DNA from: Williamsia sp. DF01-3
GTDB taxonomy: Bacteria; Actinomycetota; Actinomycetes; Mycobacteriales; Mycobacteriaceae
Reading direction: 5' to 3'
Assembly (NCBI RefSeq): GCF_023051145.1
Contig: NZ_JALKFS010000005.1
Coordinates: 2,869,733-2,933,732, forward strand
DNA length: 64,000 nucleotides
Part shown: positions 48,152 to 55,961 of the stretch, piece after piece
Position numbering within the stretch: the stretch's first letter is position 1
Layout of the letters: every line of letters begins with the position of its first letter
The notes under the pieces: generated by a model
Seen by the model: the letters and a program-made list of their open reading frames with translations, nothing else
The model's database searches: none
What the model was told of the DNA's origin: nothing
Program-made: the position numbers and the translations under genes

Positions 48152-48847
48152 ATGACGCGCCTGGACTATGCAGAACTCAACGCCACTGTTCGTTACCTCA
48201 TGTTCTCGGTCTTCTCGGTTCGGCCGGGCGAGCTGGGCGACGATCGGGACGAGGCGATCAGCGACGCCCGCCAGTTCTTCGACTCGCTCGAAGCCAAAGG
48301 TGTTGTGGTTCGCGGTGTGTACGACGTCTCGGGTCTGCGGGCCGACGCAGACTTCATGATCTGGTGGCATTCGGAAGAGGTCGAGCAGATCCAGGCCGCC
48401 TACGCCGATTTCCGCCGGACCACCATCCTCGGCCGTGCCAGCAACGCAGTGTGGAGCAACGTGGCGCTGCACAGGCCCGCAGAGTTCAACAAGAGCCACA
48501 TCCCGGCGTTCCTCGCGGGTGAGGAACCGGGCAAGTACATCTGCGTGTACCCGTTCGTCCGCTCGTACGAGTGGTACCTGCTGCCCGATGCCGAACGACG
48601 CACCATGCTCGCCGATCACGGCAAGCAGGCACGCGGATACAAGGACGTCCGGGCGAACACCGTGTCGTCGTTTGCCCTCGGCGACTACGAGTGGTTGTTG
48701 GCGTTCGAAGCGCCCGAGCTGCATCGGATCGTCGACCTGATGCGCGATCTACGCGCCACCGAGGCGCGGATGCACGTGCGCGAGGAGACCCCGTTCTTCA
48801 CCGGCCCGCGCGTCGACGTCGACAAGCTCATCACCGCTCTGCCCTGA
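48152..48847 (+). CDS. hemQ: Coproheme decarboxylase (hydrogen peroxide-dependent haem synthase)
   Basis: 231 residues of the chlorite-dismutase fold. It converts coproheme to haem b using H2O2. Residues matching the actinobacterial ChdC active site are visible: Y133 in VYPFVRS (catalytic Tyr), H156 in LADHGKQ (proximal haem ligand) and H116 in NKSHIPAF (distal His); from memory these correspond to Y135, H158 and H118 of the C. diphtheriae enzyme. ATG at 48152; upstream in-frame sequence lies inside hemY and is rejected. Third gene of hemE-hemY-hemQ. Confidence 0.94.
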   Translation: MTRLDYAELNATVRYLMFSVFSVRPGELGDDRDEAISDARQFFDSLEAKGVVVRGVYDVSGLRADADFMIWWHSEEVEQIQAAYADFRRTTILGRASNAVWSNVALHRPAEFNKSHIPAFLAGEEPGKYICVYPFVRSYEWYLLPDAERRTMLADHGKQARGYKDVRANTVSSFALGDYEWLLAFEAPELHRIVDLMRDLRATEARMHVREETPFFTGPRVDVDKLITALP

Positions 48848-48904
48848 GAAGTCGCCGCCCTCGAGCAGTCAATCGCTGTCCGCGGCTTGGTATTCGGGTT
48901 CAGT

Positions 48905-50233
48905 TCATGCGCCGACGGCGGCTGCGGGCCGCGTTCGGGTTCCGGGGATCTCGTGATCCCCGGACTTGCGAAGATCCAGATACCGGAACAGCAGCGCGCA
49001 GAACACCGCGATCATGAGCAGTGACCAGCCCCAGGTCACCTTGTTGTACTCGATCGCCCGCCCGAACGCCTCCCAGCGATCCGAGTAGAACCCGTCGAAT
49101 GTGAAGCACCCGTAGACACCGAGCCAGGCCGGCCAAGTCCGAATGGCCGAGCCCCGCATGAACACCGTCATCAGCAGCGGGAACAGCAACATCGAGTAGT
49201 AGCCCTGGCCCAGCGAGCCGACCAGCCACGACGTGCACAGCAGTACACCGGCCGAAGTGCTCATCCACAGAAGTTCGTCGATGGTGCGGTAGTAGCGGTA
49301 CAGGAACCACAGGCTGAAGGCGGCCATCAGGACAAAGGCGATCCGCAACAACACCACGAGCCAGGTCTGCACGCCGAAGTAGGCGGCATTGCCGACGATC
49401 GAACTGTTGTAGTAGTCGCGCGCCTCGAAGAGGTACGGCGCGGTGCGGCTCACGAAAGACCGGGGGTCGGCGGACAGCGGCCACGCAAGCGCGGTCAGCA
49501 GGAGCGGGACCCCGATCGCACCCACGAACACCTTCCACTGACGGTTGAGCAGAGGGAGCAACAGCAGCACGGCAAGAACTGGCTTGACCGCGAGGGTGAG
49601 ACCGAGAGGGACACCCGCCCACAGGTCTTTCCGCTTGAGCGCCAACATCATGAACAGCAGCTCACCGAGCAACACGAAGGCGTTGAAGTTCACGAAGATC
49701 AGAGTGTGCGACACCGTCTCGGACAGGAAGAAGACGAACAGCACAACGGGCATCACCCACGACCGGACCGAGTACCCGAACATGCGGGTGATCAGATACG
49801 CGCACAGTACGAGCACGGCGGCGGAGACGAAGATGAACAGCCATCGCGCTCGCTCGGGGTCGATGTAGCCCAGCGGAGCCATCAGCAGCGTTCCCGACGG
49901 CGGGTACAGGTAGTGAGGGTCGACCGTGTTGTAGTTCTCGGTGTAGATCGGCTCGTTGCGCAGGAACGCCAGCGCGGCGCGATATACCGGCGAGAAGTCG
50001 TCTGTGCGGTCGCCGTCCACGCCCAGGATCACCGTGCGCTGAAACACCATGAGGATTGCGACGGGCCAGAGCACCATCGAGATGATGCGGCCTACGTCGA
50101 CACCCGGGAACAGGACGCGTTCGGCCGTTCCCGTGCGGTTGACCAGGCCGTACCCGGGTCGCTTCCCGTGCTCCCGGCCGACGTCAGCGGAAGTTTTCTG
50201 GTGGTCTCCGGTGGAAGGGTCATTGATCGACAC
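48905..50233 (-). CDS. aftC: AftC-like alpha-(1->3)-arabinofuranosyltransferase (GT87 family)
   Basis: 442 residues, about ten membrane helices, GT-C fold. Family features: the first periplasmic loop with DGDRTDDFSPVYRAALAFLRNEP and VDPHYLYPPSGTLLMAPLG (catalytic Asp pair likely in TDDF), then helices to a short Arg-rich tail. In mycobacteria AftC (Rv2673) adds alpha-1,3 branches to arabinan from decaprenyl-phosphoryl arabinose. The genomic place, next to the Rv2671-Rv2672 homologues and hemQ, supports AftC over other GT87 enzymes. Start at GTG 50233. Confidence 0.75.
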   Translation of the reverse strand: MSINDPSTGDHQKTSADVGREHGKRPGYGLVNRTGTAERVLFPGVDVGRIISMVLWPVAILMVFQRTVILGVDGDRTDDFSPVYRAALAFLRNEPIYTENYNTVDPHYLYPPSGTLLMAPLGYIDPERARWLFIFVSAAVLVLCAYLITRMFGYSVRSWVMPVVLFVFFLSETVSHTLIFVNFNAFVLLGELLFMMLALKRKDLWAGVPLGLTLAVKPVLAVLLLLPLLNRQWKVFVGAIGVPLLLTALAWPLSADPRSFVSRTAPYLFEARDYYNSSIVGNAAYFGVQTWLVVLLRIAFVLMAAFSLWFLYRYYRTIDELLWMSTSAGVLLCTSWLVGSLGQGYYSMLLFPLLMTVFMRGSAIRTWPAWLGVYGCFTFDGFYSDRWEAFGRAIEYNKVTWGWSLLMIAVFCALLFRYLDLRKSGDHEIPGTRTRPAAAVGA

Positions 50234-50307
50234 TGCCGCACCGTACTACGGCAGCGGCCCCGCGCCGTGCCCGACACCACGAACAGATGCCGGTCCCGTT
50301 GATCCGG

Positions 50308-51966
50308 TCAGGCCGGACACGCACCGGGAGCGGGTGGTTCACCCGAGCGGGCGTAGGCGATGGCCGCTTCCCCGGCACAGTCCGAGTGCGCCAGCACCGA
50401 GTAGCCGAGGCCTTCCCACGAGAGAATCGATGACGTGGCACCGGCGCCGATCAAGGCGCCGTTGATGCCGTCGGACGCGGTGGGCCCGTTGATGGTGTCG
50501 CCGGAGCCGGTGAACATCAGCACCGGCACGGGGATCTCGCCGATGGTCGGAGGGGCGGCGCCGGCGGGGAAGCCGTTGCACCGCAGGAGGCCCAGTGCCG
50601 TGCCGGCACCGGTCAGTGGATATTGCCGACCCCATTCGGCGATCAGCCCGTCGATCTGGTTGCGCCCGACGGGTTCAGAGGTGTCGTTGCACTGCGACAA
50701 CAGCTGACCGTCGGTGCCACGCAGGGCCCTGGCCTGAGCTATCGCCGTGCGCAGGGTGCCGAGAGCGCCGCCGTCGGCTGCACTGAGCATGTCGGCGGCT
50801 GTGGTGATGACGGTGGCCCGGTCGCCGGGCGCGAGCGCGATGGTGGTGGTCAGTGCCGCCAGGACGTCGGTATCGGCGATCCCGTCGAGGCCGCCGGTAC
50901 GCGCCCGGTCGAGCAGGCCGGCGATGACGACGCCGGGGTCGGCGCCGAGGGAGCAGCTGATGGCCCGGCACTGATCGGCGAACAAGCCGAGTGCAGCGCC
51001 GGTGCCCTCGGCGATCTGTTGCCCGGTGGTCTGGGCGTTGGTCGAGTACGGCGCCGGCGTGTCGAGGATGAGCCGGGCCAGGTGGTCGGTGTAGAGCCCT
51101 GCGTAGGCCAGTGCCACAGCTGCGCCTTCCCCGACGCCTGCGATACCGATCCGGTCCACCTGCCATACCGTGCGCAGCTTCTCGAGATCGGCTGCCGCAT
51201 TGTTGCCGGTGAATTGCACCTGGTGCGGGCTCAGGATTTCCGTACAACCGTCCGACGCCGACGTCCCCGCGGCGGCCAGTCGTTCCACGCGCGCCGGGTA
51301 GTCAGCGGATGAGGTGCTGAAGCCGTTGTTCAGGAGCGTGTTTCGTTCCAGGTTCGTCATACAGTCGAGCGGCGTCGACGCGCCGGTCCCTCGCCGGTCG
51401 ACAGCGACCACGGGATGCGCCGACAACAGGTTGCGACCGCCACCCTGCGCCAAGCTGAGCAGTGTGCGGGTGGACGGTATGTCGGTGCCGGAGGTCAGCA
51501 CCAGCGGAGCAGCGTCGGCGGGCGTGTCGGCCGACCGTGCTCGGACAGCCGAGACCGTCACGGTGTCGATGCTCTGGGTGCCCGGAGTCACCGAGTTCTC
51601 GAAATTGCCGCACTCGAACGTGATGCCCGGTGGGAGATCGGTCCCGGGAAACCGCTCCTGCAGATCGTCGCCGCACTCTCGCCATGCCAGATCCTGTTTG
51701 GGGACTTCGAGGCTCGGTGGCGGCGGCGTGGTCGTCGGGGCCTGCCCTCCGCCGTTGTTCTCTTCGATGACCAGATCGGGCCCGGGATCGGGACCGGCCG
51801 TACATCCGGTGAGGATGCCCACCGCCACCATCGCTGCCGCCAGCAGGCGCAGTGAGCGTCGACGGGCTGAACGATCCGGGCGGCTGAGCGACCACATCCG
51901 GCCGGTGCGGTCGTCTGTGGTCACAAGAGCGCGCTGCATATCGGCGAGGGTACTGGCGAACGACAT
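50308..51966 (-). CDS. Lipoprotein alpha/beta-hydrolase-like protein (Rv2672 type)
   Basis: 552 residues. An N-terminal membrane segment ends in a lipobox LTGC, so it is likely a secreted lipoprotein after a basic start. The rest resembles actinobacterial tripeptidyl-peptidase-like alpha/beta hydrolases (VVAVDRRGTGASTPLDC, IPVPVLMFTGSGDTINGPTASD, VLAHSDC). The expected nucleophile elbow G-x-S-x-G reads GVGEG, without Ser, so it may be a pseudoenzyme. A C-terminal Cys pair may form a disulfide. The start ATG at 51966 overlaps the stop of the RibD-like gene in TGATG, preceded by AGGAG inside that gene. Confidence 0.78.
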   Translation of the reverse strand: MSFASTLADMQRALVTTDDRTGRMWSLSRPDRSARRRSLRLLAAAMVAVGILTGCTAGPDPGPDLVIEENNGGGQAPTTTPPPPSLEVPKQDLAWRECGDDLQERFPGTDLPPGITFECGNFENSVTPGTQSIDTVTVSAVRARSADTPADAAPLVLTSGTDIPSTRTLLSLAQGGGRNLLSAHPVVAVDRRGTGASTPLDCMTNLERNTLLNNGFSTSSADYPARVERLAAAGTSASDGCTEILSPHQVQFTGNNAAADLEKLRTVWQVDRIGIAGVGEGAAVALAYAGLYTDHLARLILDTPAPYSTNAQTTGQQIAEGTGAALGLFADQCRAISCSLGADPGVVIAGLLDRARTGGLDGIADTDVLAALTTTIALAPGDRATVITTAADMLSAADGGALGTLRTAIAQARALRGTDGQLLSQCNDTSEPVGRNQIDGLIAEWGRQYPLTGAGTALGLLRCNGFPAGAAPPTIGEIPVPVLMFTGSGDTINGPTASDGINGALIGAGATSSILSWEGLGYSVLAHSDCAGEAAIAYARSGEPPAPGACPA

Positions 51967-52724
51967 CACTCCTGATCGCGCACCCAGCGCAGGTACAGGT
52001 AGTCCTCGTCGTCGGCGAGGACGTGGGCACGTCGCATTCCACGTACCGCGTCCGAACCGGCCGTCATGTGCTTGCCGCCACCCGCAGTGACGCTGGGGCT
52101 GACCGTCACGCAGAGCTCGTCGACCAGATCTCTGTCGAGCAGCGAACCGAGCAGGGCCGGCCCGCCCTCGCACAAGATCTGCGTCAGGCCGCGGTCGGCA
52201 AGGTACCCGATCGCCTGTGCCGGATCGACTTCCTCGTCGCCGCAGTCGACGACGGTCGCCCCGGCGTCGCGCAGCTGAGCGCGAGCGCCTGCGGGGGCCG
52301 AACGGCAGGTGAGGACGATGGTGCTCGGTGCGAGAGTGAAATCACCCTCTCCGGGAACCGGAATGGTGAGCGTGTTGCTCACCAGGGCGAGCGCCGCGGC
52401 CGCCGGCCGGCCCTCGGCCGTGCGCAGCTCTCCGAGCAAAGGGTGTGGCCGAACCGGCCCGTATCCCTCGGTGACAGCGGTGCGGGCACCCACCACGATG
52501 ACGTCGGCCAGTGCCCGCAGAACCGAGAACAACCGCTGGTCACCCGACGACCCCAGGGCTCCGGATCGCCCTGCGACCGTTGCCATCCCATCGATCGACG
52601 CGATCATGTTGGCGCGTACCCGGGCAACGCCCGTCTGACCCTCCGGATAGGCGTAGAGGGCGGCGAGCGCCTTGTCGTCGAGGTCGCCGGTTGTGAGCTG
52701 GGTCGCTTTGCGCAGTGGGTACAC
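51966..52724 (-). CDS. RibD-like pyrimidine reductase (C-terminal RibD domain only; Rv2671 type)
   Basis: 252 residues. It is the NADPH-dependent reductase half of RibD with no deaminase domain: ANMIASIDGMATVAGRSGALGS, VGARTAVTEGYGPVR and ILCEGGPALLGSLLDRDLVDELCVTVSP. The M. tuberculosis counterpart Rv2671 is annotated as a RibD-like reductase and has been linked to dihydrofolate-reductase bypass; which activity dominates here is unknown. GTG start. Coupled to the downstream lipoprotein gene by TGATG. Confidence 0.85.
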   Translation of the reverse strand: MYPLRKATQLTTGDLDDKALAALYAYPEGQTGVARVRANMIASIDGMATVAGRSGALGSSGDQRLFSVLRALADVIVVGARTAVTEGYGPVRPHPLLGELRTAEGRPAAAALALVSNTLTIPVPGEGDFTLAPSTIVLTCRSAPAGARAQLRDAGATVVDCGDEEVDPAQAIGYLADRGLTQILCEGGPALLGSLLDRDLVDELCVTVSPSVTAGGGKHMTAGSDAVRGMRRAHVLADDEDYLYLRWVRDQE

Positions 52725-52758
52725 ACAGCCATTCTCGTCACGTCGCTAGGCTCGGCGC

Positions 52759-53770
52759 ATGCCAGCACGTTTGAGTGACCGCACTCCGCAGGTCGCGCCC
52801 GAGGCCCTCGTCGATGAGATGGTGCCCCCTCGATGTTCGACGAGGTCAGTTTCGACTCGTACATTCCCGACCCCAACGAGCCGAGCCAGGCCGAGGCGGT
52901 CAAGGCCGCGCGCAGCTTCGTCGAACGCGCGACCAAGGCAAAGGGGGCAAGCGTGGCCTCTTCAGTCGCAAGTCCGCGCCGCAGCAAGGGCTGGGCCTCT
53001 ATCTTGACGGCGGCTTCGGCGTCGGCAAGACCCACCTCCTCGCGTCGATCTATCACGCGATGCCGGGACCCAAGGCGTTCGCGACGTTCGTGGAGGTCAC
53101 CCACGTCGTCGGAGCTCTCGGCTTCGCCAATGCCCTCGAGCGGCTCTCGGACCACTCCGTGCTGTGTATCGACGAGTTCGAGCTCGACGACCCGGGCGAC
53201 ACCATGCTGGTGTCGCGACTGCTGACCGAACTGTCGGCCAAGGGCGTCTCCATCGTCGCGACGTCCAACACCCTGCCGGGGCAACTCGGCGAGGGGCGTT
53301 TCGCCGCGCAGGACTTCTTGCGAGAGATCAAGAAGTTGGCGGCGGTGTTCGAGGCCATCCGTGTCGACGGCCCCGACTACCGGCACCGCGACCTGCCGCC
53401 GGCCCCGCCACCCCACAGCGACGCAGAGCTCGAGAACCTGGCCGAGAGCACTCCTGGCGCCACCTTGGACAACTTCGACGAACTCTGCGCACACCTGGCC
53501 AAGCTGCATCCGTCCAAGTACAAGGCGCTCGTGGAGGGCGTCACCCTGGCGTGCGTGGAAGGTGTGCATCCCGCGGCGGATCAGACGGTCGCGTTGCGGC
53601 TCGTGGTGTTGGCCGACCGCCTCTACGACGCCGGAACCCCGCTCATGGTCTCGGGTTCGAAGCTGGACGAGATCTTCACCGAGGAGATGCTCGCCGGCGG
53701 CTACCGCAAGAAGTACCTCCGTGCGACATCGCGTCTGCTCGCACTGTCACGCTTCGCGGAATCGGCGTAG
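52759..53770 (+). CDS. zapE: Cell division protein ZapE / AFG1-like ATPase (two frameshifts in this sequence)
   Basis: Three frames tile one protein. Adding one C in the run at 52825-52829 joins ...EALVDEMVPP to MFDEVSFDSYIPD; adding one G in the run at 52943-52947 joins ERATKAKG to GKRGLFSRKSAPQQ. The result is a 337-residue P-loop ATPase: Walker A GGFGVGKTHLLAS, Walker B CIDEFELDDPGD, then the sensor segment VATSNTLPGQLGEGRFAAQDF. It has the usual AFG1/ZapE length and C terminus. M. tuberculosis Rv2670c sits in the same order. Role in division or proteostasis is family inference. Confidence 0.85.
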
Positions 53771-53780
53771 CCCGTCAGGG

Positions 53781-54359
53781 TCAATGCAGATCGGACGTCG
53801 GCGGGGGAGTGCGCGCCAGCACGTAATCGTTGCAGCGCTTGCCGCCGACGACAAATGACTTGCGCCCCACGATCGTGAAACCCATCTTCTCGTAGAACCG
53901 TTGTGCTCGGCGGTTCTGCTCGTTCACGCCGAGCCAGATGCGCGCGCTGCCCTGCTCCGCGGCGTGCGCGAGCGCTGCCGACATCAACGCCGCGGACACC
54001 GCTCCGCCGTGAAAGCCGGGTAGCACGTACAACTTCGACACCATCGTCAGCGGACGTTCCGGAATGGCCGCCAGGACGTCGGTGTCCTCGGGTTCGGAGT
54101 CGATGAGGAGTGCGTAGCCCACGATGGCACCGGAGGCGCTGTCCGTTGCCTTCAGGACGTGGTGATCGGGCTCGCTGAGATATGTGCCGAAGTGCTGGCC
54201 CGACAATGTGGTCGCGATGAAGTGCGCGACGTCGTCGGCGCTCAGATCCGGCGGGCAGGCCAGTGGGAAGGTCGCGGCCGCGACCTCCGCCAATTGGTCG
54301 GCGTCGGTGGGATCGTCGGTGAAGTTCACCAGTATTTCGGGACCGCTCACGACGATCAT
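53781..54359 (-). CDS. GNAT family N-acetyltransferase
   Basis: 192 residues. GNAT core with SKLYVLPGFHGGAVSAALMSAALAHA (acetyl-CoA loop, G-x-x-G-x-A like) and WLGVNEQNRRAQRFYEKMGF. Substrate unknown. M. tuberculosis Rv2669 is at the same place. It converges on zapE with ten bases between stops and follows the small gene at 54404 on the same strand. Confidence 0.85.
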   Translation of the reverse strand: MIVVSGPEILVNFTDDPTDADQLAEVAAATFPLACPPDLSADDVAHFIATTLSGQHFGTYLSEPDHHVLKATDSASGAIVGYALLIDSEPEDTDVLAAIPERPLTMVSKLYVLPGFHGGAVSAALMSAALAHAAEQGSARIWLGVNEQNRRAQRFYEKMGFTIVGRKSFVVGGKRCNDYVLARTPPPTSDLH

Positions 54360-54403
54360 CTCAACACGGGCGTCACGCGAGCCGCTCAGCGGCGCGCGGC
54401 CTC

Positions 54404-54613
54404 TCAGCGTGAGCTGGTGGCCAGCTCCGCCTGGCCGGACACGATTTGCTGCGCAGCGGCGTGCAGGGCCCGTTCCCGTTCGTCGATGTTGCTGTACTCA
54501 CGGCTGATCGGCAGCAACTCGATCAGGATCTGGCTTCCGCTGACCGTGTACCCATTGGTGCTCGCCCAGTTGAGGGTGTACTGCAAGACGTCGCGGTCGA
54601 GAGTGTCGTTCAT
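54404..54613 (-). CDS. Small hypothetical protein
   Basis: 69 residues from the ATG at 54613, with AGGAA upstream. MNDTLDRDVLQYTLNWASTNGYTVSG has no membrane segment or Cys motif; charged and helical C terminus. I recognise no family. It is upstream of the GNAT gene and downstream of the tRNA operon on the same strand. Confidence 0.55.
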   Translation of the reverse strand: MNDTLDRDVLQYTLNWASTNGYTVSGSQILIELLPISREYSNIDERERALHAAAQQIVSGQAELATSSR

Positions 54614-54664
54614 GGAATTCCTGTGACTCGATGTGATGAACAATCCGTCCGTACCCGTCACATG

Positions 54665-54693
54665 AGAATGACCCGGGGTTGCCGGGTCATTCT
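54665..54693 (-). terminator. Terminator of the tRNA Gly-Cys-Val operon
   Basis: AGAATGACCCGG and CCGGGTCATTCT form a 12-bp stem with a five-base loop, just after tRNA-Val on the minus strand. Confidence 0.75.
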
Positions 54694-54703
54694 GTGGTGC
54701 AGG

Positions 54704-54778
54704 TGGTGCGCGATACAGGGATTGAACCTGTGACCTCTTCCGTGTCAGGGAAGCGCTCTCCCGCTGAGCTAATCGCGC
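54704..54778 (-). tRNA. tRNA-Val(GAC)
   Basis: Cloverleaf on the minus strand: acceptor GCGCGAT pairs with ATCGCGC, D arm GCTCAGCGGGAGAGC, anticodon stem CTTCC/GGAAG around loop CTGACAC (anticodon GAC), T loop TTCAATC. The 3' CCA is encoded. Last tRNA of the operon. Confidence 0.95.
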
Positions 54779-54806
54779 GAGATTGTGTTCAGTTGTCGAA
54801 CTGATC

Positions 54807-54880
54807 TGGAGGCGGCGACGGGAATCGAACCCGTGTGCACGGCTTTGCAGGCCGTTGCCTCACCACTCGGCCACACCGCC
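54807..54880 (-). tRNA. tRNA-Cys(GCA)
   Basis: Acceptor GGCGGTG pairs with CGCCGCC (one G-U); anticodon stem ACGGC/GCCGT around loop CTGCAAA (anticodon GCA); T discriminator, as required for Cys; CCA encoded. Confidence 0.95.
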
Positions 54881-54902
54881 ACGGTGGAAATATCGTGCTC
54901 CG

Positions 54903-54975
54903 AGCGGATGACGGGATTCGAACCCGCGACCCTCACCTTGGCAAGGTGATGCGCTACCAGCTGCGCTACATCCGC
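54903..54975 (-). tRNA. tRNA-Gly(GCC)
   Basis: Acceptor GCGGATG pairs with CATCCGC; anticodon stem TCACC/GGTGA around loop TTGCCAA (anticodon GCC); T loop TTCGAAT. CCA is not encoded. First tRNA of the Gly-Cys-Val operon. Confidence 0.95.
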
Positions 54976-55015
54976 ATGCACCCTGAAAACTGCTGCTCTG
55001 GGTGCGAACGTGAAC

Positions 55016-55043
55016 ATTATCGGACGTACCCGCAAAGCAACAA
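55016..55043 (-). promoter_or_regulatory. Possible promoter of the tRNA Gly-Cys-Val operon
   Basis: On the minus strand TTGTTG and GATAAT are 16 bases apart, about 40 bases before tRNA-Gly. Confidence 0.4.
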
Positions 55044-55198
55044 ATCCGCTGGTCAAACGGTCGGTTGCAGAACGATCCCCAGGTAACGTGCGGCGGCGAC
55101 ACCCGGGGTGAATCGAGTGGATGTGATTTGGGTTCCGGCGGGGTGTGCGTGTTAATGTCTTTCGGTCGCAGACCCCGGTTCAGCCGGGGTAGACGTCA

Positions 55199-55270
55199 GG
55201 TCCCGTGGCTCAGTGGAAGAGCGTCCCGTTCACACCGGGAAGGTCGCTGGTTCGATCCCAGCCGGGACCA
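55199..55270 (+). tRNA. tRNA-Val(CAC)
   Basis: Acceptor GGTCCCG pairs with CGGGACC; anticodon stem TCCCG/CGGGA around loop TTCACAC (anticodon CAC); T loop TTCGATC; A discriminator; CCA not encoded. A 7-bp hairpin (ACCCCGG/CCGGGGT, 55172-55190) sits just upstream in the leader, with a possible TTGGGT-18-TTAATG promoter at 55128-55157. It is divergent from the three-tRNA operon. Confidence 0.95.
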
Positions 55271-55392
55271 CTTCATCTCCCGTTCAATCGACTGACGTTC
55301 GTGCGCAGTCCTGTTGCATCTCCCGTGTTGCCGACTTCCGTAGAGTTGCCGGAAAAGGTTTGCAAACGGTCAATTTCGGACAAAGGAACGTC

Positions 55393-55839
55393 ATGCCTGA
55401 TGACGCGAAAGTCGATGTCGACGAAGAACGGCCCCAGGGCGGGATACTCTCCGCGATCGGCAACAAGCGTGACCAGATTCGGGAGCAGCGCCGCCTGAAT
55501 CTCATCTACCGCTGTTGTGTCGGTGTGGTCGGAACGGGCGTACTTCTCGTGGGCATCGCGGCGATCCCGTACCCCGGTCCCGGATGGCTGATCGTGTTCG
55601 CCGGTCTGGGCATCCTCGCGTCCGAGTTCGACTGGGCGCGCCGCCTGCTCCATTTCGCGCGCAGCAAGTACGACGCATGGATGGACTGGATCAAGAAGCA
55701 GCACTGGACGGTCCAGGCGGCGTTCGCCATCCTGACCTGCGCCATCGTGCTCCTGACGCTCTGGCTCCTCGGCGCCCTCGAGATGGCGGCCGGCTGGATC
55801 GGTCTCGATTGGTCGTGGCTGAAGAGCCCGATTCTGTAA
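55393..55839 (+). CDS. TIGR02611-type membrane protein (PGPGW motif)
   Basis: 148 residues. The signature AAIPYPGPGWLIVFAGLGILASEF follows one membrane helix, and a second helix lies near 112-135. A charged N terminus and the WARRLLHFARSKYDAWMDW amphipathic segment complete the family pattern. Function unknown. AAAGGA lies six bases before the ATG. thrS follows after about 120 bp. Confidence 0.85.
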   Translation: MPDDAKVDVDEERPQGGILSAIGNKRDQIREQRRLNLIYRCCVGVVGTGVLLVGIAAIPYPGPGWLIVFAGLGILASEFDWARRLLHFARSKYDAWMDWIKKQHWTVQAAFAILTCAIVLLTLWLLGALEMAAGWIGLDWSWLKSPIL

Positions 55840-55961
55840 CCGGGCCCGAACGTCTCGGCGACCGGTAGGGGGTCGTGGGTCCGTCGGGCACTACGATCAT
55901 GGACTGATACGCCAGCTCGGCCGTGCCGGTCGAGTGGTCTGCCTCGACAAGGAGTTTCCTG

